From: JADLFV01 sp964471555
GTDB lineage: Bacteria > Planctomycetota > Phycisphaerae > Phycisphaerales > Phycisphaeraceae
DNA length: 24,165 nt
Assembly: GCA_964471555.1 (NCBI GenBank)
Contig: CAYYGM010000061.1
Coordinates: 1-24,165, forward strand
Direction of reading: 5' to 3'
The position numbers were made by a program, and so were the translations under genes. Under the pieces are notes generated by a model that saw only the letters and a program-made list of their open reading frames with translations, was not told the origin of the DNA and did no database searches. Positions 1 to 7,111 of this stretch are shown piece by piece. Position 1 is the first letter of the stretch. Every line of letters begins with the position of its first letter.

Positions 1-819
1 GGCCTGGAGCGGGCTCGCGATTTCGTGCTCGAGCAGTTGCAAAGCGACGATGGCGTGGAGCCTGCATTCATCGACCATCAATTCCTGCAGGCAGTTTCAT
101 TCCACTTCCGCGGGCGCGAGGTGACGATCCACAACGTGGCTGCCAGGCTGCCCGGCCGCGGCGATCTGGCGGAACAGTGCGTCATCATCGGCGCCCATTA
201 CGATCACCTGGGCATCGGCACGCAACGCGAAGGTATGTTCCCGGGTGCCGACGACAACGCTTCCGGCACGGCTGTCATGCTGCTGCTGGCCCGGCGCTGG
301 GCCCGGCGCGCCGAGCACGACCCGGCTGCAGCGCGGCGCACGCTGATCTTCGTCGGCTTCAGCGGCGAAGAGCACGGCCTGCGCGGTTCGAGATACTTCG
401 CGGCCCACCGCAAGAATCTGGCGTTCGACCTGGATCGCACGGCCGCCATGATCAACCTGGACATGGTCGGGCGTCTGCGCGACCACACGCTGTATGTGAT
501 CGGCAACCAGACCGCGCCGTGGTGGCCGCAGGTGATCACGACCGCCCAAAAGCGCACGCCCGAGCTGCAACTGCGCCCCATTCCCATCGTCATCGCCGTG
601 GCGGATCACGAGCCGTTCGCCAACATCGGCCTGCCCGTGCTGCAACTGTTCACGGGCCTGCACGAGGACTACCATCAGCCCACCGACCTGGCTTGGAAGA
701 TCAACGCTGCCGGCGGCGAGCGGGTGGTGGATTTTGCCGACGCCCTGCTGGAAGAACTGGCCTACAACCCGGCCTATACTGGCCGCACCACGACTGTGAT
801 GGAAGCGAGCACGCCATGA
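1..819 (+). CDS. M28-family zinc metallopeptidase (5' end cut off)
   Basis: The frame is open from the first base, so the start lies outside the window; the visible part is about 272 residues. It carries the M28 aminopeptidase ligand series in order: GAHYDHLG (His), PGADDNASG (bridging Asp), FSGEEHGLRG (catalytic Glu pair), INLDMVG (Asp) and EDYHQPTD (last His). These bind two co-catalytic zinc ions that hydrolyse N-terminal residues from peptides. Family members are usually exported and many have an N-terminal PA or signal region, which would be in the missing part. The TGA stop overlaps the ATG of the next gene (ATGA at 816-819), which suggests translational coupling. Family call is firm; substrate and location cannot be judged. 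Confidence 0.93.
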   Translation, partial: GLERARDFVLEQLQSDDGVEPAFIDHQFLQAVSFHFRGREVTIHNVAARLPGRGDLAEQCVIIGAHYDHLGIGTQREGMFPGADDNASGTAVMLLLARRWARRAEHDPAAARRTLIFVGFSGEEHGLRGSRYFAAHRKNLAFDLDRTAAMINLDMVGRLRDHTLYVIGNQTAPWWPQVITTAQKRTPELQLRPIPIVIAVADHEPFANIGLPVLQLFTGLHEDYHQPTDLAWKINAAGGERVVDFADALLEELAYNPAYTGRTTTVMEASTP

Positions 820-1277
820 CCGACTACACGCAGGACATTGAACACACCGCGGTGATCATCGTGGATCACGGCTCAAGGCGCAGCGAATCCAACCTGATGT
901 TCGAGCACTTCGTGGCGCACTTCAACGAGCACGCGCCCTACCGCATCGTTGAGCCGGCCCACATGGAAATGTCCGAACCAACCATCGGCACCGCCTTCGA
1001 CCGCTGCGTGGCACATGGAGCGAAGCGCGTGGTGGTCTGCCCTTACTTCCTGCTGCCGGGCAAGCACTGGGACACGGACATTCCCGCGCTGGTGGCCGCC
1101 GCCGCCCGCCGCCATCCCGGCGTCGCTCACATGGTCACCGCACCCATCGGCCTGCATCCAATGATGCACGAGGTGATCGGCTCACGCATCAACTACTGCC
1201 TGCGCCACGTCTCGGGCACGGTCGATGAATGTGAATCGTGCAAGGGAACGGGAAGATGTCTGATGAAACTCGAATGA
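816..1277 (+). CDS. CbiX/SirB-type sirohydrochlorin chelatase-like protein
   Basis: A 153-residue protein with the single-domain chelatase pattern: a hydrophobic strand followed by VDHGSRR (metal-binding His near residue 18), then CPYFLLPGKHWDTDIP with the second conserved His. Short CbiX/SirB proteins insert Co or Fe into sirohydrochlorin for cobalamin or siroheme synthesis. The length fits the short form, which works as a dimer. The C-terminus is cysteine-rich (CESCKGTGRC), which could bind zinc or an Fe-S cluster. It overlaps the peptidase gene by 4 bases, an odd partner. No other tetrapyrrole gene is visible, so the pathway role is inferred from family only. Confidence 0.8.
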   Translation: MTDYTQDIEHTAVIIVDHGSRRSESNLMFEHFVAHFNEHAPYRIVEPAHMEMSEPTIGTAFDRCVAHGAKRVVVCPYFLLPGKHWDTDIPALVAAAARRHPGVAHMVTAPIGLHPMMHEVIGSRINYCLRHVSGTVDECESCKGTGRCLMKLE

Positions 1278-1410
1278 CGAGGGCCGCGGTTAGCTGCGGA
1301 TAATTCGAATGATGAAATTCGAATGACGAATGAATGACGAATGCTCAAATGACGAATGACGAAGGCTTTGGGTATTCGTCATTCGTCATTCGAATTTCGT
1401 CATTCGAATT
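1271..1410. repeat. Inverted short-word repeat A (GAATGACGA word)
   Basis: The word GAATGACGA occurs repeatedly on the + strand from 1271 to about 1363 and in reverse (TTCGTCATTC) from 1374 to 1410. The arms 1302-1342 and 1374-1410 are near-perfect reverse complements, so a transcript from either strand could fold into a long hairpin. The first word includes the TGA stop of the chelatase gene (1275-1277). It lies between the 3' ends of two convergent genes and could end transcription from both sides. The right arm runs into a C10 tract at 1411-1420. Confidence 0.85.
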
Positions 1411-1419
1411 CCCCCCCCC

Positions 1420-1761
1420 CTATCCCTTCTGCCACCATTCACGATCGTCGTCCCCCTCGTCATCTTCGTCGTCATCATCCTCATCATCGAGGTCTTCGTC
1501 GTCCTCCAGGTGCAGGTCGCGCTCAACCGGAGTCGGCGGCAGCATGCTGGCCAGGCGTTTGCCTCCCAGACGCCACAGGTCCTGCATTTCGGTGCGACGA
1601 TGAGCCGCCCGGCGGGCTTCGATTTGTCGGCGGTGCAGGCCGTAGCGGCGCCAGGCCGCCAGCAGACTCACCAGAATGGTGATGCCGAACAACCCGAGGG
1701 CCGCGATGGCCGCCAGGCTCCAGTAGGCTCGCCCCAGTTGCCACAATTGCCAGTCGCTCAT
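1420..1761 (-). CDS. Small single-pass membrane protein with acidic C-terminal tail
   Basis: 113 residues, not recognised as a named family. A hydrophobic segment at about residues 13-37 (YWSLAAIAALGLFGITILVSLL) is followed by an Arg-rich stretch, consistent with a membrane anchor whose C-terminus faces the cytoplasm. The last 30 residues are almost all Asp and Glu, encoded by GAC/GAT/GAG triplet runs, ending REWWQKG. Its ATG overlaps the TGA of the pterin synthase gene by 4 bases (1758-1761), so it is probably co-translated with it. The stop codon abuts a C10 homopolymer, so the extreme C-terminus would be sensitive to slippage or sequencing error. Confidence 0.7.
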   Translation of the reverse strand: MSDWQLWQLGRAYWSLAAIAALGLFGITILVSLLAAWRRYGLHRRQIEARRAAHRRTEMQDLWRLGGKRLASMLPPTPVERDLHLEDDEDLDDEDDDDEDDEGDDDREWWQKG

Positions 1762-2570
1762 GGCTCAGCCTGAGTTTGAGGGCCCCGGTAGGTGCACACG
1801 GTTTTACTCGTCTCCCACACGCTGACTTCCTGCAGTCGGGCATCCAGGCTGACCACCGGCTCGGCCAGCATATCCCAGATGACCTGGGCGATGTGCTCGA
1901 CCGACGGATTCAACGCGGCGAACTGCGGCACATCATGGTTCAGGTGCTTGTGGTCCAGCTTCTCGATGACCGCCGCGTTGACCAGCTTGTCCAGGCGCTC
2001 GACGGGCATCACCGAGCCGCGCTCGTCCATGGCGGCACTGACCGCCACCTCCAAGCGGTAGTTGTGCCCGTGGCCGGCCGGGTTGTTGCACTTGCCGAAA
2101 AGCTGGCGGTTCTCCTGCTCGCTTAACTGCGGCACGTGCAGGCGATGGGCGGCGGAGAACTCGTACTGCTGGCTGATCTCGATCCGGTCCATGCTCCGGC
2201 TCCGAATGCTCAGAGAAAAGTACGGCGTCAGGGCCAGACGCAAGCGCTCGACGCTGTGATCCAGTTTCGGCTCCAGGGCCTGTAACATCCTACGCATCAG
2301 GTCGCCCAGCGTCACCGCCCCGCCGCTGGCGACGGCCTGCTCCAACAGGGGCAGCGCAGCGGACCGGGCCGCCTCATCGATGCGCTTGATGTTCATCAGA
2401 TAGCCCGACTGTGCATCGGGCCGGCCGCAACAGGTCACCTCCAGTTCGTAGTACCTGCCCAGTCCGCGCATGGCCGGCCAGGCGCTGAAGGTGTTATCGC
2501 GCCCGCCGGGGCCGTCACCCGGGCAGGGGTCGTTGATGCAGAAACGCACCGTGCGGCGAAGCTCGACCAT
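1758..2570 (-). CDS. 6-pyruvoyl-tetrahydropterin synthase/QueD, tandem-domain form
   Basis: 270 residues from the ATG at 2570. The C-terminal half (about 130-262) is a full PTPS/QueD domain: EFSAAHRL (zinc His142), LFGKCNNPAGHGHNY (catalytic Cys161, zinc His167 and His169), LDHKHLN and SVWETSKT (pterin-anchoring Glu). The enzyme converts dihydroneopterin triphosphate toward biopterin or to carboxytetrahydropterin for queuosine; the LFGKCNNP form resembles animal PTPS. The N-terminal half (about 1-125) appears to be a second, decayed copy: YYELEVTCCGRPDAQSGYLMNI aligns with the NYRLEV and LDKLVN region but lacks the histidines. A longer frame to 2708 would overlap the divergent TPR gene, and a TATAAT lies just upstream of 2570, so I prefer this start. 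An inner start at 2192 would give a stand-alone domain. Confidence 0.87.
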   Translation of the reverse strand: MVELRRTVRFCINDPCPGDGPGGRDNTFSAWPAMRGLGRYYELEVTCCGRPDAQSGYLMNIKRIDEAARSAALPLLEQAVASGGAVTLGDLMRRMLQALEPKLDHSVERLRLALTPYFSLSIRSRSMDRIEISQQYEFSAAHRLHVPQLSEQENRQLFGKCNNPAGHGHNYRLEVAVSAAMDERGSVMPVERLDKLVNAAVIEKLDHKHLNHDVPQFAALNPSVEHIAQVIWDMLAEPVVSLDARLQEVSVWETSKTVCTYRGPQTQAEP

Positions 2571-2577
2571 GGTTTGG

Positions 2578-2583
2578 ATTATA
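2578..2583 (-). promoter_or_regulatory. -10 box (TATAAT) for the pterin synthase gene
   Basis: A perfect TATAAT on the minus strand ends 7 bases before the ATG at 2570, so transcription would start at or within a base or two of the start codon and the mRNA would be leaderless. No good -35 is visible. It supports the shorter start for the gene. Confidence 0.45.
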
Positions 2584-2586
2584 CGT

Positions 2587-2614
2587 TTGCAGCGGCCCTC
2601 AGCCCTGCTACGCT
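2587..2614 (+). promoter_or_regulatory. Candidate sigma70-like promoter for the TPR lipoprotein
   Basis: TTGCAG at 2587-2592 and TACGCT at 2609-2614 with a 16-base spacer. The predicted start of transcription falls at about the ATG at 2621, which again suggests a leaderless message. No Shine-Dalgarno sequence precedes the ATG. Confidence 0.35.
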
Positions 2615-2620
2615 TGCAGC

Positions 2621-3649
2621 ATGAGAAGTCCGCTGCTGTGGCTGTTGCTGCTGATGACCGTGACGCTGTATGCCTGCGATCGCTCCGCACCGCCGTCATC
2701 ATCGTCATCCCTTCCGGGGGCGGGGGCGGGGGCGGGGTACGATCAGAAGCAGGCCCAGCGCGAGTTGGACATCTTGCAGACGCGCTTCCAGAACGCTCTG
2801 GAAAACAACAGCGATCTGTCGCTGCTGACCACCGACGCCCGCCAGTACGTGCAGCGTTATCCCAAGGTCGCCGCCGGGCACGTCATGCTGGGCAACCTGC
2901 TGATGCTGCAACAGGATCTGGACGAAGCGGCCGCTGAATTCGACGAAGCTTTAGCGCTGGATCCCTCACAGGCTGAGGTGCGGATCAATGCCGGCACGCT
3001 GGCCCTGCAGCGCGGCGACCTGGACAATGCGGAGCGGCAATTCTCGCAGGCGGTGGGCCTGAACACCTCCAACCCGCGCTACCGTGCCCACCTGGCAGAA
3101 GTTTATATCCGCAAGAAGGAATACAGCCAGGCGGAGATGGAACTGCTCGAGGCCCTGCGCATCGACGCCTCATCGCATCGGGCTTACGCGCTGCTGAGCG
3201 ATCTGTATGCCCGGCAGAACAAGCTGAAATTGGCCATCGACCAGATCGACAAAGCGATCAAGCTGGCGGCCGGCGAGACGAAATTCCAGAACGCCTACGT
3301 GCTGAGCCGCTCTGCCCTGCTGCTGCGCGACAACCAGCCGGGCGAAGCGCTCAAGACGCTCAACAGTTTGCCGCCGCGACGTTTGATCCAACCCGACGCG
3401 GCCGGCAAGCTGGCCGAGTGCTGGGCCATGCTGGGCCAACCCCAGCAGGCGGCTGCGTTCTACGAGCAACTCACCTCCATCGACCCGGCCAACGAAACCT
3501 TCATCGCCGAGGCCGCCAAATGGATGATCAAAGCGAACCAGTTCGACGACGCCCAGCGCATGATCGACCGCCTTCGCCGCACCAATTCGCGCAATGCGGA
3601 GATTGATCCGCTGCAAAAGCTGTTGGAAAAAGCGAAGTCCGGAGAGTGA
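2621..3649 (+). CDS. TPR-repeat lipoprotein
   Basis: 342 residues. The N-terminus is a lipoprotein signal: a hydrophobic run then LYAC with the lipobox Cys at residue 19, so the protein is probably anchored to a membrane facing the periplasm. A Ser-rich and PGAGAGAG spacer follows, the latter from a GGGGGC triplicate. From about residue 60 to 310 there are several tandem TPR motifs, for example DLDEAAAEFDEALALDPSQ and EYSQAEMELLEALRIDAS. TPRs are scaffolds for protein contacts; no catalytic domain is present. It is divergent from the pterin synthase gene and convergent with hldE. The partner cannot be told from the sequence. Confidence 0.88.
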   Translation: MRSPLLWLLLLMTVTLYACDRSAPPSSSSSLPGAGAGAGYDQKQAQRELDILQTRFQNALENNSDLSLLTTDARQYVQRYPKVAAGHVMLGNLLMLQQDLDEAAAEFDEALALDPSQAEVRINAGTLALQRGDLDNAERQFSQAVGLNTSNPRYRAHLAEVYIRKKEYSQAEMELLEALRIDASSHRAYALLSDLYARQNKLKLAIDQIDKAIKLAAGETKFQNAYVLSRSALLLRDNQPGEALKTLNSLPPRRLIQPDAAGKLAECWAMLGQPQQAAAFYEQLTSIDPANETFIAEAAKWMIKANQFDDAQRMIDRLRRTNSRNAEIDPLQKLLEKAKSGE

Positions 3650-3654
3650 TGATT

Positions 3655-3741
3655 TTGACAGGATGGACAGGATTAACAGGATGAATTGAATAACAATTTC
3701 TCTTGATCCTGTCGATCCTGTAAATCCTGTCATCCTGTCTG
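3655..3741. repeat. Inverted short-word repeat B (GACAGGAT word)
   Basis: Left arm 3655-3689 carries three spaced copies of ACAGGAT; right arm 3700-3741 carries four copies of ATCCTGT. The arms are reverse complements with small interruptions and could form a long hairpin. It fills the gap between the convergent 3' ends of the TPR gene (stop at 3649) and hldE (stop at 3749), where it may act as a two-way terminator or mRNA end. Confidence 0.85.
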
Positions 3742-3748
3742 AATCGAA

Positions 3749-5251
3749 TCACGGTTGCCCACGGACTTTGCGGATGATGTTGGTGGTGCTCAGGCCCTCG
3801 ATCAGGCCCACGCGCTCGATGCGGCCGCCGTAGCTTTCCACGATCTGCCAGCCCACCACGTCCTGTTTGCGCTTGTAGTCGGCGCCCTTGACCAGCACGT
3901 GCGGCTTGAGCCGACGCAACAGCGGCTCGGGCGTGGGGCTGTCAAAGATCACGATGTAATCCACGCTCGACAACTCGCTGAGCACCATGACGCGGTCGAG
4001 CTGCGTGTTGACCGGCCGGCCGGCGCCCTTGAGTTTGCGGATGGAGCGGTCACTGTTGATGGCGACGACCAGCAGATCGCCCAGGCGGCGGGCCTGACGC
4101 AGGTACTGCACGTGCCCGGCATGCAGGATGTCGAAGCAGCCGTTGGTAAAGACGATGCTCTTGCCCTGAGCGCGGTAGGCGTCCAGCTCGACGGCCAACT
4201 GATCGAGCGTGCGCAGCTTGCCTGATTCCGCCCGGTGTCGCTCTAGCTCGGCCAGCAGCAGCTCGTGCAGGGCGATGGGCACCACGCCGAAGCGCTCGAC
4301 CTCCAGCCCGGCTGCGAGATTCGCCAGCGCCAGCGACTGCGGCCAATCCAGCCCGTTGGCGCAACCGGCTGCCAATGCCGCCAGCACCATGTCGCCGGCC
4401 CCGGTCACGTCATACACCTCGCGCACCTGCGTGGGCACGTGCAGCGGCGGCTGCCTGGTCCGCACCAGCATCAACCCCTGGCGGTCCAGCGTCAGCACCA
4501 CGTTGGCGATCGACAGATCCTGCTGCAAGCGCCGGCCGATGCGTTCGAGCGTGCGCCCGTTGGCAGCCGCGGCGTTGATGCCGGTGGCCAGCGAGGCTTC
4601 GCTGCGATTGGGCGTGATGCAGGTGCAGCCGCGGTACTTGGAGAAATCGCTGATCGCGGCCGGATCGACGAAGACCGGAACCTTGGCTTTTTTCGCCAGC
4701 TTGATGACGGCCTGGCACAGCCCGGGGGTGAGCACGCCCTTGTTGTAGTCCTCGATGCAGAGCACGTCGGCCCGCTTGAGCAGCGGCTCGATTTTGGCCA
4801 GCAGCTTTTTCTCGGTGTCGGACGAAATCGGCGAACGGTTCTCTTCGTCAACGCGGAACATCTTCTGCGGATGGCGATGTTGAGCCAGGCCGACGAAGTT
4901 GTGTTTGACCGTGGTAGGTCGATCGTTGACAGCCACGAGGCCGGTCACTTTGCAGCCGGCCTTGCGCATCTCCTGGCGCAACGTGCGGCCGTGCACGTCG
5001 TTGCCGACCACACCCACGCAATGCACCTGGCAGCGCAGGGCGCAGAGGTCGAGGCACACGTTGGCCGCCCCGCCGGGACAGTGCTGCTTGTGGTCCAGCG
5101 CCAGCACCGGCACCGGGGCATCGGGCGACAGTCGCTCGGCATTGCCGTAGATGTGCCGATCGAGCATGAAGTCGCCGACGACGATCATGCGGGTCGGCCG
5201 CCAGCGGTCGAGGATGGACACCAGGTTGTCGGGCTGTTGCGTGTAACTCAC
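3749..5251 (-). CDS. hldE: Bifunctional heptose 7-phosphate kinase / heptose 1-phosphate adenylyltransferase
   Basis: About 500 residues with both HldE domains. The N-terminal PfkB-type kinase has VGDFMLDRHIYG, RLSPDAPVPVL, GGAANVCLDL and VYDVTGAGDMV (catalytic Asp). The C-terminal nucleotidyltransferase has FTNGCFDILHAGH (HxGH) and a C-terminal EGLSTTNII. Together they make ADP-heptose for the LPS inner core, in the cytoplasm. The frame allows a GTG at 5311, but the GTG at 5251 leaves about 21 residues before MIVVGD, matching the family better. It is the last gene of maf-lpxK-hldE, 72 bases after lpxK with this start (12 with the other). Confidence 0.95.
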   Translation of the reverse strand: MSYTQQPDNLVSILDRWRPTRMIVVGDFMLDRHIYGNAERLSPDAPVPVLALDHKQHCPGGAANVCLDLCALRCQVHCVGVVGNDVHGRTLRQEMRKAGCKVTGLVAVNDRPTTVKHNFVGLAQHRHPQKMFRVDEENRSPISSDTEKKLLAKIEPLLKRADVLCIEDYNKGVLTPGLCQAVIKLAKKAKVPVFVDPAAISDFSKYRGCTCITPNRSEASLATGINAAAANGRTLERIGRRLQQDLSIANVVLTLDRQGLMLVRTRQPPLHVPTQVREVYDVTGAGDMVLAALAAGCANGLDWPQSLALANLAAGLEVERFGVVPIALHELLLAELERHRAESGKLRTLDQLAVELDAYRAQGKSIVFTNGCFDILHAGHVQYLRQARRLGDLLVVAINSDRSIRKLKGAGRPVNTQLDRVMVLSELSSVDYIVIFDSPTPEPLLRRLKPHVLVKGADYKRKQDVVGWQIVESYGGRIERVGLIEGLSTTNIIRKVRGQP

Positions 5252-5323
5252 GGGACATAGCTTATCTGTTCGGGCGAGCTGCCGCGTGTCGCGGCGGAAC
5301 TGCGGCGACACGCTGCGGCTCGC

Positions 5324-6358
5324 TCAGCGGACGACCTTGCGCACCAGGGCTTCCAGGGCATCCTCGCCGTGCCGGTAGCTCATCGTCAGCACCGGGCGCA
5401 GCACGGGCAATGCCGGCTGCACGCCCTTGAGCAGCGGTCGCCACTTGACGTAATCCTTCTCCGTGGTCACCACCGCGTCGGCGAAATCGTGCCTGGCCTG
5501 GTCGATGATGCCCATGATCTGGCCGCGGCTGTAGTGATGATGGTCCTCGAACATCGCCATCGCCTGCACGCGACCGGCAAGTTTCTTGAGCGTGCGCTCG
5601 AACGCTTCCGGATTGCCGATACCGCACACGCCCACCACGCGCATGCCCCGGAAGTCGTCCAACGACATGTCGGGCGATCCGTCGCAACGCAGGGCGGACC
5701 AGCGATGCGACACGTGGGCGATGGGCGGCTTGCCGGTCAACTCGATCACACGGTTGTCCAGCTCGCACAGCACGTCGGGATGCAGTTGATCGCAGCGGGT
5801 GACAATCACCGCATCAGCGCGCTTCAGATTCTCAGCCGGCTCGCGCAGCAATCCGCGCGGCAGCAGATGATCGAAGCCGAACGGCCGCGATGCGTCGATC
5901 AGCACCAGGTCCAGATCGCGCTGCACCTGGCGATGCTGGAAGCCGTCGTCCAGCAGCAGCACGCGCGTCTGCGGAGCGCGGGCGAGCAGTGTGCGGGCGC
6001 CGGCGGCACGATCGGGGTTGGCTTCGACCTGGGCGGCATCACCGACAGCCTGGCGCAGCTCGAGTGTTTCATCCACACCGTGGTAGCCGCGCAGGAGAAT
6101 GCCCGGAAGTTCGAGGCGGCGAGCCAGGTCGATGACCATGGGCGTTTTGCCCGTGCCGCCGGTGGTGATGTTGCCGACGCTGATCGTCGGGCGTCCCAGG
6201 TGCACGGGCTTGCGATGGCCGCGATCGAAGGCCCGGTTGCGCCGGCGCACCGCGCAGCGATACACGGGCTCAGCGCAGCGCAAGATGCCGCGCAACGCGG
6301 CCGCCCGCAGCGAGGCGTCCGAGCCATCGAACACCGGGATCATGCGGCTAAGGTTCAT
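5324..6358 (-). CDS. lpxK: Tetraacyldisaccharide 4'-kinase
   Basis: 344 residues. It phosphorylates the 4' position of the lipid A disaccharide at the inner face of the inner membrane. The LpxK P-loop ISVGNITTGGTGKTPMV is at about 59-75, followed by LLLDDGFQHRQVQRDLDLVLID, the family signature, and GFDHLLPRGLLREP. The N-terminal region before the P-loop is amphipathic and likely membrane-associated. The ATG at 6358 overlaps the maf TGA (ATGA, 6355-6358), which decides the start over a longer frame from 6454. With hldE downstream it shows that the organism builds LPS. Confidence 0.95.
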   Translation of the reverse strand: MNLSRMIPVFDGSDASLRAAALRGILRCAEPVYRCAVRRRNRAFDRGHRKPVHLGRPTISVGNITTGGTGKTPMVIDLARRLELPGILLRGYHGVDETLELRQAVGDAAQVEANPDRAAGARTLLARAPQTRVLLLDDGFQHRQVQRDLDLVLIDASRPFGFDHLLPRGLLREPAENLKRADAVIVTRCDQLHPDVLCELDNRVIELTGKPPIAHVSHRWSALRCDGSPDMSLDDFRGMRVVGVCGIGNPEAFERTLKKLAGRVQAMAMFEDHHHYSRGQIMGIIDQARHDFADAVVTTEKDYVKWRPLLKGVQPALPVLRPVLTMSYRHGEDALEALVRKVVR

Positions 6359-6978
6359 GCGGCGGAAATACCCCATCGCGCCAGCGCCACTGTCAGCTTC
6401 TGCATCGGCAATCCCACCACCGTGGTCGGATCGCCCTGCACGCTGATCGGCCAACCGGCTGCCTGTCGCTCAAAGAGGTTGTACCCACCCGCCTTGCCAT
6501 GCCATTGCCCGCCGGCCAGGTAATCGTCGATCTGCTGCTTTTCCAGCGGCCCGAAGACCACCTCGGCGCTGTCCGCCAGCGTCACCACCTGCCCGCCGCG
6601 ACGCAGGGCGACACCGCTGACCACCTGGTGGGCGCTGTTCAGGAAGGCCTGGATCATCCGCCCCGCCACATCGGCTGAGTCGGGTGTGCCGATCAACGCT
6701 CCATCACCGCCAACGCAGATGGTGTCGGCCGCCAGGATCACGATGTCGGTGGGGTCGGAATCACGGCCGCTGAAGCGGCCTCCGCCGGGGTTGAGGCTGA
6801 GCGCCTTTTGCGCGGCTAAGTCCATCGCCACCTGTTGCGGGGAGTGACCATCGATCTGAACCGGGTTCGCCGGATCATCAAACGTCGGCGCAGATACCTC
6901 GAACACGTACCCCGCCTCGCGCAACAGCAGGGCCCGACGTGCGGATTTGCTGGCCAGGATCAATCGCATGGGGGGCAT
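6355..6978 (-). CDS. maf: Maf-family nucleoside triphosphate pyrophosphatase
   Basis: 207 residues (204 if the ATG at 6969 is used; MRLILAS matches the usual family start). Motifs in order: LILASKSARRALLL (N-terminal loop), ILAADTICV (catalytic Asp), HQVVSGVAL, GGYNLFE and GDPTTVVGLP. Maf proteins hydrolyse dTTP/UTP or modified pyrimidine or m7G triphosphates to monophosphates and keep them out of nucleic acids; which subgroup is not certain here. First gene of an overlapping operon with lpxK and hldE. The upstream side is occupied by inverted repeat C and no clear promoter is seen. Confidence 0.93.
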   Translation of the reverse strand: MPPMRLILASKSARRALLLREAGYVFEVSAPTFDDPANPVQIDGHSPQQVAMDLAAQKALSLNPGGGRFSGRDSDPTDIVILAADTICVGGDGALIGTPDSADVAGRMIQAFLNSAHQVVSGVALRRGGQVVTLADSAEVVFGPLEKQQIDDYLAGGQWHGKAGGYNLFERQAAGWPISVQGDPTTVVGLPMQKLTVALARWGISAA

Positions 6979-6980
6979 TG

Positions 6981-7081
6981 TAGGGAGTAGTGAGTAGGCA
7001 GTAGGCAGTAGGGTTTCGCATTCGGTGGCGTCTGCCGACCAGAAACCCTACTCCCTACTGCCTACTCCCTACTGCCTGCCT
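6981..7081. repeat. Inverted short-word repeat C (GGCAGTAGG word)
   Basis: Left arm 6981-7017 repeats AGTAGG/GCAGTAGG and ends GGGTTTC; right arm 7042-7081 begins GAAACCC and repeats CCTACTGCC. The arms are strong reverse complements around a 24-base loop. This is the only such element at a divergent junction: it begins 3 bases upstream of the maf start codon and ends 31 bases before the parA start. It would lie in the 5' leader of one or both genes. Confidence 0.85.
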
Positions 7082-7111
7082 GATATTCAAGATTTTCTCG
7101 GATGCACGTCG

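Noticed and set aside
1302..1410. CRISPR array
   Set aside because: The repeats here and in the other elements are short words without uniform spacers and are arranged as inverted arms. No cas gene is present in the window.
2571..2708. Longer start of the pterin synthase gene at 2708
   Set aside because: It would overlap the start of the divergent lipoprotein gene, adds a low-complexity non-family extension, and lies upstream of the TATAAT at 2578-2583.
7025..7111. N-terminal extension of the ParA fusion to 7025
   Set aside because: It would translate the right arm of inverted repeat C; the ATPase domain begins naturally after the ATG at 7112.
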